Positions 1 through 5,577 of a stretch of 5,956 nucleotides of DNA are shown piece by piece. The stretch lies in contig JAIWOM010000100.1 of the NCBI GenBank assembly GCA_020216895.1, positions 1 through 5,956 of the forward strand, read 5' to 3'. The notes under the pieces are model-generated. The model was not told the origin of the DNA. It ran no database searches and saw nothing but the letters and a program-made list of their open reading frames with translations. Within the stretch, counting starts at the first letter, position 1. Each line of letters opens with the position of its first letter. Position numbers and translations under genes: made by a program. Origin of the DNA: Microcella sp. GTDB lineage: Bacteria > Actinomycetota > Actinomycetes > Actinomycetales > Microbacteriaceae.

Positions 1-59
1 TCGGCGAGCGCGGTGGCGAGCTCGGCGATGCTCGTCTCGACCAGCGGGATGCGACTCAC
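1..59 (-). CDS. Start of a probable amidase-signature family enzyme (partial, runs off left edge)
   Basis: Only the first 19 codons are in the window. They begin at a GTG (57-59) and read MSRIPLVETSIAELATALA. The GTG overlaps the TGA stop of the deiminase gene in a GTGA junction (56-59), a typical translationally coupled arrangement, so the reading frame is credible although short. The peptide resembles the N-terminus of amidase-signature hydrolases, where a segment of the form 'T-I-A-E-L-x-x-A-L' precedes the catalytic Ser-cisSer-Lys core; that core lies outside the window. It does not resemble the N-terminus of nitrilase-type N-carbamoylputrescine amidohydrolase (AguB). From context (inference) it may hydrolyse an amide or carbamoyl product of agmatine breakdown. 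The family call rests on one short peptide; a different hydrolase remains possible. Confidence 0.5.
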   Translation of the reverse strand, partial: MSRIPLVETSIAELATALA

Positions 60-1108
60 GCGCCGCCCTCCGCGAGCGTGCCGCTCGACGCGGGCACCGC
101 AGGCTGCTGCTGCGTGATGCAGTGGATGCCGCCGCCGCGCGCGAAGATCTCGCGGGCGTCGACCGTCACGACCTCGCGGCCGTACGCCTCGGCGAGCGCC
201 TCGCGGGCGCGGGCATCCGCCACCGCGTCGTCGAAACCGCAGGCGATCACGCCGCCGTTGACGACGAGGTGGTTGACGTAGCTGTAGTCGACGAAGCCCT
301 CCTCGTCGCGCAGCTGCGCGGGGGCGGGCAGCTCGATGAGCTCGAGGCGGCGGCCCCGCGCGTCGGTCGCGTCACGCAGGGCGTCGTAGATGGCGGGCAT
401 GACCGCGTGATCGGGATGCTCGGGGTCGTGCTGCGCGTGCACGAGCACGCGGCCCGGGCTCGCGAAGGTGGCGACGATGTCGACGTGCCCGCGGGTGCCG
501 AGCTCGTCGTAGTCGCGGGTGAGGCCGCGCGGCAGCCAGATGGCGGTGGTCGTGCCGATGGTGCGGGTCAGCTCGGCCTCGACCCGCTCTTTCGTCGCCC
601 ACGGGTTGCGGTCGGGGTCGAGCTGCACGGTCTCCGTGACGAGCACGGTGCCTTCGCCGTCGACGTGGATGCCGCCGCCCTCGTTGACGAGCAGGCTCGG
701 CACGCGCGTCACCCCCAGCTCGTCGAGGATGCGCGCAGCGATGAGCGCGTCATCCGCGCAGTCGGCGCCCTGGCCCCAGGCGTTGAAGATCCAGTCGACA
801 CCGCCCAGCTCGCCCGTGACGTCGTCGATCACGAAGGTGGGGCCGAAGTCGCGCATCCAGAAGTCGTTGAGCGGCGCCTCGATGATCTCGATCTCGGCGC
901 TCAGCATGCGGCGGGCGCGCTCGCGCTCGGTCGGGTCGACGACCATCGTCACGGGCTCGAAAGGAAGAATCGCGTGGGCGACGGCGGTCCAGGCGGCGTA
1001 CGTCGACTCGCGGGCGGCGGACGAGTCGCCCATCACCTCGCCCTCGCGCGGGAACGCCATCCAGATGCGCTCGTGCGGGTCGGTCTCGGCGGGCATTCGC
1101 CAGGCCAT
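56..1108 (-). CDS. aguA: Agmatine deiminase (peptidyl-arginine deiminase family)
   Basis: A 350-residue cytoplasmic enzyme expected to hydrolyse agmatine to N-carbamoylputrescine and ammonia. It opens with the family's RMPAETDPHERIWMAFP block (residues 4-20). Other conserved blocks follow in order: NDFWMRDFGPTFVI (81-94, with Asp87 in the active-site WxRD), NEGGGIHVDGEGT (142-154, with Glu143), the GHVDI block (207-211, with His208) and GGGIHCITQQQP (325-336), whose Cys330 is the expected nucleophile. All key residues are present and the length is normal for AguA. The ATG at 1108 has a good Shine-Dalgarno GAGGAG (1115-1120) six bases upstream, and the conserved block starts at residue 4, so the start is secure. 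It is the fifth gene of the minus-strand operon, about 150 bp after the permease, and overlaps the next gene by 4 bp. The motif set is far closer to agmatine deiminases than to arginine deiminases; a related guanidino substrate cannot be excluded. Confidence 0.88.
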   Translation of the reverse strand: MAWRMPAETDPHERIWMAFPREGEVMGDSSAARESTYAAWTAVAHAILPFEPVTMVVDPTERERARRMLSAEIEIIEAPLNDFWMRDFGPTFVIDDVTGELGGVDWIFNAWGQGADCADDALIAARILDELGVTRVPSLLVNEGGGIHVDGEGTVLVTETVQLDPDRNPWATKERVEAELTRTIGTTTAIWLPRGLTRDYDELGTRGHVDIVATFASPGRVLVHAQHDPEHPDHAVMPAIYDALRDATDARGRRLELIELPAPAQLRDEEGFVDYSYVNHLVVNGGVIACGFDDAVADARAREALAEAYGREVVTVDAREIFARGGGIHCITQQQPAVPASSGTLAEGGA

Positions 1109-1216
1109 CGGATGCTCCTCTCACGCCGCCCGTGCGGCACTGCCCGGGCGTGCCCCGAGCCTACCGATCGCCACGCGCGCGGGCGCACCCACCCGAAGGA
1201 TGCACCCGCGCGGGGC

Positions 1217-1243
1217 GGCGCGGGCGGAGGGATCCGCCGCGCC
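1217..1243 (-). terminator. GC-rich hairpin between the PotC-like permease and deiminase genes
   Basis: Arms 1217-1228 and 1233-1243 pair as 11 bp with one bulged G (1222) and a four-base loop (1229-1232). It lies 18 bp beyond the permease stop on the transcribed side, where a terminator or attenuator would sit. No T-run follows, so it is not a classical intrinsic terminator. Actinobacteria often end transcripts at such U-poor hairpins, but it could equally be a processing or stabilising element. A perfect 10-bp palindrome, CCCGCGCGGG (1205-1214), lies just downstream. The rest of this 152-bp gap shows no clear promoter. Confidence 0.35.
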
Positions 1244-1260
1244 GGGGAGGAGGGCTACCC

Positions 1261-2073
1261 CTAGCGCTCCTCCTCCTCAGCGCGGGTGAGGCGCTGGGAG
1301 ATGTAGACCGGGATGAACGAGAGAAGGATGAGCACGGTCGCGATGACGTTGACCTGGGTGGCCTCGTTGGGGCGGGCCATCTGGTTGAACATCCACAGCG
1401 GCAGCGTGTCGACGCCGGCGGGGGCCGTGAAGATCGTGACGACGATCTCGTCGAAGCTCAGCGCGAAGGCCAGTAGACCACCGGCGACGAACGCCGTGCG
1501 GAACTGCGGGAAGGTGACGAGCCGGAAGGTCTGCCACAGGCTCGCGCCGAGGTCCATCGAGGCCTCCTGCATGCTCGGGTTCATCCGGCGCAGGCGCGCG
1601 AACACGTTGTTGAACACCATGACGATGCAGAAGGTCGCGTGGGCGATGATCATGCCGAAGTAGCCCACCTGGATGCCGGCCGGCTCGAGCACGTTGTTGA
1701 ACGAGTTGCTGAAGGCGACACCGGTGACGACGCCCGGCAGGGCGATCGGCAGCACGATCAGCAGGTTGACGGTGTGCTTGCCGAAGAACTCGAAGCGCTG
1801 GAGGGCGAAGGCGGCCAGGGTGCCGAGCACGAGGGCGATGATCATGGCGCCGGTGGCGACGATGACCGAGTTCTGCACGGCGGCCCAGAGCGCCTCGTTC
1901 TGGAAGGCGCGCACCCACCAGTCGAACGTGAACCCGCTGATCGGCCAGTTGGCGATCGGAGCGACGTTGAACGAGTTGATGATGACGAGGAACAGCGGGG
2001 CGTACATGAACAGCAGCACGATTCCGACGACGATGCCGAAGGCGACCGTGGTGCCGCGGGTGAGTCTCAGCAT
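1261..2073 (-). CDS. potC: Polyamine-type ABC transporter permease, PotC/YdcV-like
   Basis: A 270-residue inner-membrane permease, the second transmembrane subunit of the importer. About six hydrophobic helices are visible, near residues 9-34, 66-90, 102-125, 137-158, 195-217 and 241-260. The cytoplasmic EAA loop that docks on the ATPase reads EASMDLGASL (170-179) and leads to the conserved Pro189. The following segment LSFDEIVVTIF (205-215) is characteristic of PotC/YdcV-type permeases, which is why this subunit is assigned to that side of the pair. It ends in a run of acidic residues (AEEEER). The ATG at 2073 is 7 bp after the stop of the PotB-like gene. The nearest purine-rich sequence (AGAGGA, 2087-2092) is a long 13 bases upstream, so translation is probably coupled to the preceding gene. 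No earlier in-frame start exists before the upstream stop. Substrate is inferred from the family and the neighbouring deiminase. Confidence 0.88.
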   Translation of the reverse strand: MLRLTRGTTVAFGIVVGIVLLFMYAPLFLVIINSFNVAPIANWPISGFTFDWWVRAFQNEALWAAVQNSVIVATGAMIIALVLGTLAAFALQRFEFFGKHTVNLLIVLPIALPGVVTGVAFSNSFNNVLEPAGIQVGYFGMIIAHATFCIVMVFNNVFARLRRMNPSMQEASMDLGASLWQTFRLVTFPQFRTAFVAGGLLAFALSFDEIVVTIFTAPAGVDTLPLWMFNQMARPNEATQVNVIATVLILLSFIPVYISQRLTRAEEEER

Positions 2074-2080
2074 GAGCGCA

Positions 2081-2980
2081 TCACATCCTCTCGAGGGCGC
2101 CGGTGCGGCGGGTGACGACCAGATAGATGACCACGAAGGCGATCGGGATCACCGAGAACGCGGCCGCCACGGGCGGGTTCAGGTTGATGTTGGAGGCGAT
2201 GATGCTGCCGATCATCTGCGCGTTCGCACCGCCGACGAAGCGGGCGACGATGTAGTCGCCGAGGCTCAGCGAGAAGGTGAACACGCTGCCCGCGAGCAGC
2301 GCCGGCCAGAGCAGCGGCAGCACGACGGTGCGGATCGTCGTCGCGCCCCGAGCGCCGAGGTCGGCGGAGGCGTCGAACAGGTTGACGGGGATCTGCCGGA
2401 TGGCGGTGTACACCGGCAGGGCCATGTACGGGAACCAGAGGTAGGTGAGCGTGAGCACGACGGTGAAGAGGCTGAAGCCGGGCCCGGTGATGCCGAACGG
2501 GGCCATCACCCAGTTGAAGAAGCCCTCCTCGGTGAACGTGATGCGCATGGCGAGGATCTTCACGAGGTAGCCCGCCCAGAGGGGCAGGGTGATCGCGACG
2601 GCGAGCACGGCGCGCAGCCAGGGCGATGCCAGCTTGGCCATGAAGATGCCGAGCGGGATCGCGAAGGCGGCGCTCAGCAGGGTGACGGCGAGCGCGATAC
2701 CGAGGGTGCGCAGAGCCGTGGTGACGTAGGCGGGCTCGCTGAACACGAGGACGAAGTTGTCGAGCGTGAAGCCCGGGATCACCTTCGAGGTGAAGGGGTC
2801 GATGAACCAGAAGGCCGTCACCAGCAGCAGCGCCAGCGAGACGATGTAGAGGCCGATCAGCCAGGTGAGCGGGAGGCTCAGGAGGCCGACCAGGCGCACC
2901 CAGCGATAGCGGTACAGCAGCGTGGAGAGCGGCTTGCTCTTCGCGGCGGCAGGAGCCGAGGGGCTCGCGGTCACGGTCAC
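2081..2980 (-). CDS. potB: Polyamine-type ABC transporter permease, PotB-like
   Basis: A 299-residue inner-membrane permease that pairs with the PotC-like subunit. After a roughly 28-residue basic, Ala/Ser/Pro-rich cytoplasmic tail come about six hydrophobic segments, near residues 31-58, 88-115, 122-145, 170-192, 223-246 and 271-290. The ATPase-docking EAA loop appears as DASADLGARGATTIRTVVLP (203-222), with the conserved Gly209 and Pro222; the initial Glu is replaced by Asp. Length and architecture fit PotB/PotH/YdcU. The start is a GTG at 2980, chosen because GAAGGA (2986-2991) sits five bases upstream. A second GTG at 2974 would be 11 bases away and is less likely. The stop is 7 bp before the next permease, so the two are co-translated. 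It follows the binding-protein gene after a 92-bp gap containing a strong hairpin, which may lower permease expression relative to the lipoprotein. Confidence 0.88.
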   Translation of the reverse strand: MTVTASPSAPAAAKSKPLSTLLYRYRWVRLVGLLSLPLTWLIGLYIVSLALLLVTAFWFIDPFTSKVIPGFTLDNFVLVFSEPAYVTTALRTLGIALAVTLLSAAFAIPLGIFMAKLASPWLRAVLAVAITLPLWAGYLVKILAMRITFTEEGFFNWVMAPFGITGPGFSLFTVVLTLTYLWFPYMALPVYTAIRQIPVNLFDASADLGARGATTIRTVVLPLLWPALLAGSVFTFSLSLGDYIVARFVGGANAQMIGSIIASNINLNPPVAAAFSVIPIAFVVIYLVVTRRTGALERM

Positions 2981-2985
2981 GGTGG

Positions 2986-2991
2986 TCCTTC
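2986..2991 (-). promoter_or_regulatory. Ribosome binding site deciding the GTG start of the PotB-like permease
   Basis: The minus strand reads GAAGGA, followed by five bases (CCACC) and then GTG. No ATG lies in frame nearby, and a second GTG two codons later would have a longer spacing of 11 bases. This supports initiation at 2980. Confidence 0.65.
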
Positions 2992-3034
2992 GCAGTGGCG
3001 GGGTGAAGACAGGCGGGGCGGAGAAGGGGAGTGC

Positions 3035-3060
3035 GGAGGGGCGGGCGTGCCCGCCCCTCC
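3035..3060 (-). repeat. Perfect 12-bp inverted repeat (intercistronic hairpin) after the binding-protein gene
   Basis: Arm GGAGGGGCGGGC (3035-3046) and its exact complement (3049-3060) are separated by only two bases, so the RNA would form a very stable stem of 11-12 bp. It starts 12 bases past the TAA stop of the lipoprotein gene and no U-run follows. By analogy with other binding-protein operons, such as the mal operon, a hairpin here often protects the upstream message or partly terminates transcription. That role is inference. The remaining part of the gap, 2981-3034, holds G-runs on the plus strand and the ribosome binding site of the next gene. Confidence 0.6.
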
Positions 3061-3072
3061 ACGGTCAGGCGG

Positions 3073-4251
3073 TTAGCCCTTGACGGTTGCCCAGGCGTTC
3101 GTCCAGTCCTGGAACGAGGTGCAGCGCACCTCGGTGCGGCCGTCGAGGCACTGCTCGATCGGGGTCGTCCAGTACCAGACGTTCTCGAAGTACTCCTCGT
3201 TGAGGGCGTTGAACTCCTCGCAGTGAGCAGCGGCCTCGTCGTTGAGCTCGCAGAACGCGGCGTTGGCCGGGGCCATGCCGAAGTTCATCGCGATGGCGCC
3301 GTTGACCTCAGCCGCGCTGGTGTAGTCCATCCAGAGGTAGGCGCAGTTCGGTGCGTCCGACTGGCTCGAGATCATCCAGGCGTCCGACCAGCCGGTCGAG
3401 CCCTCCTGGGGCAGGGTGCCCTGCATGCGGTCGTCTGCGGCCAGCTTGCGCAGGATCTCCCACGAGGTGCCCGCGACGGTCGTGCCGCCGACGAACGAGG
3501 TGATCTGCGCGACAGGGTCGGCCCAGTACTCGGCGACGATGCCGTTCTGCTGCTTGAGCAGGTCGACAGCGGCGGCCAGCTGCGTCTCGTCGAGCGCGTA
3601 CGGGTTCTTGATGCCCAGCTCCGGCTGGTGGTACATCAGGTAGACCGCGGCGTCGGCGATGTAGATCGGGGCGTCGTACGCGGTGATCTGGCCGGCGTAG
3701 GGGCTGTCGGCCTCCCACACGATGTCCCAGCTGGTGGGGGTCTCGGTGACGACCTCGCTGTTGTACTGCAGGATGTTGGCGCCGCGGCCGATCGGAACGC
3801 CGTAGACCTTGCCGTTGATCGTGTCGTAGAGCTGACCCTGCATGCCGGGGACGATGTCGTCGCCGAAGTTCGGGATCAGGTCGCGGTTGATCGGGGCGAC
3901 GTCGCCGCCGACGATCAGACGCAGGCTGGCGTCACCCGAGGCCGAGACGAGGTCGTAGTCGCCGGTGCGCATGAGCTGCACCATCTCGTCGCTCGTGCCG
4001 GCGACGCGACGGTTCACGACGCAGCCGGTCTCCTCGGTGAAGGTGTCGGCCCAGGCCGGCTCGACGAAGCCCGACCAGGCGATGATGTCGACCTGGCCCT
4101 CGGGCTCACCGAGCGCTTCGAGCATGGGCACATCGGGCACGTCGAAGACGAGCTCGCCCGAGCCCTCCTCGGCGGCCGGGGCCGCGCAGCCGGCGAGCAT
4201 CAGCGCTGACACTGCCGCCGTGGCCGAGATGGCCATCAGCTTGTTCTTCAT
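3073..4251 (-). CDS. potD: Polyamine-type ABC transporter solute-binding lipoprotein, PotD/YdcS-like
   Basis: A 392-residue extracytoplasmic receptor that captures the amine and delivers it to the permeases. It has a lipoprotein signal: basic MKNK, a hydrophobic stretch, then the lipobox LAGC with the lipidated Cys at position 22. The mature domain begins with VDIIAWSGFVEPAW (54-67) and continues with NGKVYGVPIGRGANILQYN (146-164), a segment typical of family-1 polyamine receptors. PNCAYLWMDYT (301-311) is another conserved block. Besides Cys22 there are six cysteines (77, 303, 334, 344, 368, 377), an even number compatible with three disulfides. Aromatic and acidic residues (for example Trp59, Asp193, Trp264, Asp290) could line a cation pocket, but I cannot assign contacts without a structure. 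Its ATG has a strong Shine-Dalgarno, AAGGAG (4257-4262), five bases upstream, suggesting high expression. The family is firm; agmatine versus putrescine or spermidine is unresolved. Confidence 0.88.
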   Translation of the reverse strand: MKNKLMAISATAAVSALMLAGCAAPAAEEGSGELVFDVPDVPMLEALGEPEGQVDIIAWSGFVEPAWADTFTEETGCVVNRRVAGTSDEMVQLMRTGDYDLVSASGDASLRLIVGGDVAPINRDLIPNFGDDIVPGMQGQLYDTINGKVYGVPIGRGANILQYNSEVVTETPTSWDIVWEADSPYAGQITAYDAPIYIADAAVYLMYHQPELGIKNPYALDETQLAAAVDLLKQQNGIVAEYWADPVAQITSFVGGTTVAGTSWEILRKLAADDRMQGTLPQEGSTGWSDAWMISSQSDAPNCAYLWMDYTSAAEVNGAIAMNFGMAPANAAFCELNDEAAAHCEEFNALNEEYFENVWYWTTPIEQCLDGRTEVRCTSFQDWTNAWATVKG

Positions 4252-4268
4252 GGTTTCTCCTTGGTGTT

Positions 4269-4299
4269 GGGGGTGGTGCAGGGTGGTGCGGGGCTTGGG
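4269..4299 (+). repeat. G-quadruplex motif with a tandem 10-bp direct repeat, ATPase/lipoprotein gap
   Basis: On the plus strand four G-tracts (4269-4273, 4281-4283, 4290-4293, 4297-4299) are separated by loops of 7, 6 and 3 bases, meeting the usual G3+N1-7 rule. Two copies of GGGTGGTGC (4271-4279 and 4281-4289) make up much of it. This is the template strand of the operon, so the transcript would be C-rich and any quadruplex would form in DNA. Function is unknown. Confidence 0.45.
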
Positions 4300-4310
4300 C
4301 AGTACTGCCC
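4297..4310. repeat. Perfect 14-bp palindrome GGGCAGTACTGCCC
   Basis: This self-complementary sequence lies four bases past the TGA stop (4315-4317) of the ATPase gene and upstream of the lipoprotein gene. As RNA it gives a 5-bp stem with a GUAC loop. As DNA it is a symmetrical site that could bind a dimeric protein. No U-run follows on the transcribed side, so it is not an obvious terminator. Confidence 0.5.
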
Positions 4311-4314
4311 GGGC

Positions 4315-5457
4315 TCAGGGGACGACGGCGGCGTGCTCGGTCACCCAGACCGCCCGCACGGCGTCGCCGCGGTGGTAGGGGGCCGTATCGCTCGGCGCGT
4401 GGTCGTTGTGGCGCTCGGCGATGACGCGCAGGCCGTCGACGGTGTCGACGATGTAGCGCGTGGTCGGGCCGGTGTAGACGGTCTCGACAATCGTGCCGTC
4501 GACGCAGGTCTCGTGGGTGGCGGGCTCGGTGCGGGCATCCATGAGGCGCACCCGCTCGGGGCGCACGCTGATGGCCTTCGCGACCCCGGTGAGGCGCTCG
4601 GCGTGGCCGGCATCGATGAGGTTCGAGATGCCCAAGAACCCGGCGACGAAGCCGGTCTGCGGGTACTCGTAGACCTCGCGGGGGGTGCCGACCTGCTCGA
4701 CCCGGCCGTTGTTGAACACGGCGATGCGGTCGCTGAGGGTCAGCGCCTCTTCCTGGTCGTGGGTGACGAAGATGAAGGTGATGCCGACCTCGCGCTGGAT
4801 CTGCTTGAGCTCGATCTGCATCTGCTCGCGGAGCTGCTTGTCGAGGGCGCCGAGGGGCTCGTCGAGCAGCAGCACGCGCGGCTGCAGGATCAGCGCGCGG
4901 GCGAGGGCGATGCGCTGCCGCTGACCGCCCGAGAGCTGGTGCGGCAGTCGGTCGGCGACGTGGCTGAGGCGCACCTGCTCGAGAGCAGCCGCGACGCGCT
5001 CCTTCTGCTCGGCCTTGCTCACCTTGCGCACGCGGAGACCGTAGGCCACGTTGTCGGCGATGGTCATGTGCGGGAAGAGCGCGTAGTCCTGGAACACCGT
5101 GTTGACGGTGCGGTCGAACGGGGCGGCCCGGGTGACGTCGGTGCCTGCGATCTCGATGCTGCCGCTCGTGACCTCCTCGAAGCCGGCGATGAGGCGCAGC
5201 ACGGTGGTCTTGCCCGAGCCCGAGGGGCCGAGCATGGAGAAGAACTCTCCCGACTCGACCGAGAGGGTCAGGTCGTCGACGGCGACGGTCTCGCCGAAGC
5301 GCTTCGTGACGGCGTGCAGCTCGACGCCGCCCTGGCCGCGCTCGGAGGAGCTGGCGGCCGTGTCGGCGGCGGTGTCGCGCGAGGGCGTGGCCGATCCGGA
5401 ATCGGTCGGCGCAGGCTCGGTCGGCACGGGTTCGGTCGGCGCAGTGGGGGCGGACAT
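4315..5457 (-). CDS. potA: Polyamine-type ABC transporter ATP-binding protein, PotA-like
   Basis: A 380-residue cytoplasmic ATPase that powers the importer. The nucleotide-binding domain shows Walker A GPSGSGKTT (77-85), the Q-loop in VFQDYALFPH (121-130, Gln123), the signature LSGGQRQR (175-182), Walker B VLLLDEP (195-201), the D-loop GALDK (203-207) and the H-loop VTHD with His233. A TOBE-type regulatory domain follows (about 296-378, beginning ISVRPERVRL), as in PotA, MalK and FbpC. All catalytic motifs are intact. The core begins at Val45; before it lies an unusual 44-residue Pro/Thr/Ala-rich tail with three PTE/PTD-containing pentads. The start at 5457 is supported by GGAGGA (5469-5474), and no in-frame ATG or GTG is evident near the start of the core. 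It is the first gene of the operon, 63 bp before the lipoprotein and divergent from the regulator. The long acceptor-side family (CUT1/iron/polyamine ATPases) is hard to split by sequence; the substrate is taken from context. Confidence 0.9.
   Translation of the reverse strand: MSAPTAPTEPVPTEPAPTDSGSATPSRDTAADTAASSSERGQGGVELHAVTKRFGETVAVDDLTLSVESGEFFSMLGPSGSGKTTVLRLIAGFEEVTSGSIEIAGTDVTRAAPFDRTVNTVFQDYALFPHMTIADNVAYGLRVRKVSKAEQKERVAAALEQVRLSHVADRLPHQLSGGQRQRIALARALILQPRVLLLDEPLGALDKQLREQMQIELKQIQREVGITFIFVTHDQEEALTLSDRIAVFNNGRVEQVGTPREVYEYPQTGFVAGFLGISNLIDAGHAERLTGVAKAISVRPERVRLMDARTEPATHETCVDGTIVETVYTGPTTRYIVDTVDGLRVIAERHNDHAPSDTAPYHRGDAVRAVWVTEHAAVVP
5402..5446. repeat. Three tandem 15-bp repeats inside the ATPase N-terminal coding region
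   Basis: Consecutive units at 5402-5416, 5417-5431 and 5432-5446 all begin TCGGTCGGC and differ at a few later positions. Because the unit is a multiple of three, each encodes five residues of the kind A/V-P-T-E/D-x in the ATPase tail, and gain or loss of a unit would keep the frame. Slipped-strand expansion is the likely origin. Confidence 0.7.
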
Positions 5458-5468
5458 GGCGACGGGAA

Positions 5469-5474
5469 TCCTCC
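5469..5474 (-). promoter_or_regulatory. Ribosome binding site of the ATPase gene
   Basis: GGAGGA on the minus strand lies 11 bases before the ATG at 5457. The spacing is slightly long, but there is no competing start codon, so it supports the long N-terminal tail being translated. Confidence 0.55.
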
Positions 5475-5499
5475 GAGACGTCGTTGTGGTCGGTGCGAT

Positions 5500-5560
5500 A
5501 ACTCTAAACGTATAGTTTCATAGCTTTTATTTCGATCAGGTAACGCTGACGTAACGTTCT
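5500..5560. promoter_or_regulatory. Divergent promoter and candidate operator region between the ATPase and regulator genes
   Basis: This is the only AT-rich stretch in the window and lies in the 120-bp gap between oppositely oriented genes, so promoters for both directions are expected here. On the minus strand TAGAGT (5501-5506) or TATACG (5509-5514) could be a -10 element for the operon. On the plus strand TAACGT (5552-5557) could serve the regulator. None has a convincing -35 partner. Candidate regulator sites are the dyad AAAC-N5-GTTT (5506-5518), the dyad AACG-N9-CGTT (5542-5558), and two GTAACG copies 11 bp apart (5540 and 5551). Location is strong evidence of control; the exact elements are tentative. 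Confidence 0.45.
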
Positions 5561-5577
5561 CGGGCTCAGGCACCAGA

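Noticed and set aside
122..1264. Long open frame on the plus strand across the deiminase gene
   Set aside because: It is antisense to a gene with intact catalytic motifs, and its predicted product is a low-complexity Val/Asp/Gly/Arg-rich sequence with no recognisable domain, as expected in high-GC DNA.
3035..3060. Calling the 12-bp hairpin a complete intrinsic terminator of the operon
   Set aside because: No T-run follows it on the transcribed side and the permeases needed by the same transporter lie directly downstream, so full termination would be unexpected.
1673..3076. 467-codon plus-strand open frame across both permeases
   Set aside because: The product is a compositionally biased Glu/Arg/Gly/Asp-rich string with no domain, opposite two well-supported permeases; it results from GC-rich third positions lacking stops.
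3031..4209. Plus-strand open frame antisense to the binding protein
   Set aside because: No family resemblance and extreme Val/Asp/Gly/Arg bias; the minus-strand lipoprotein has signal peptide, lipobox and conserved blocks.
4269..4310. A riboswitch between the ATPase and lipoprotein genes
   Set aside because: The gap is only 63 bp, with no multi-helix architecture or recognisable aptamer; repeat, palindrome and G-tracts explain what is seen.
4261..5523. Plus-strand open frame antisense to the ATPase gene
   Set aside because: The ATPase on the minus strand has every ABC motif in order; the plus-strand product is a biased shadow.
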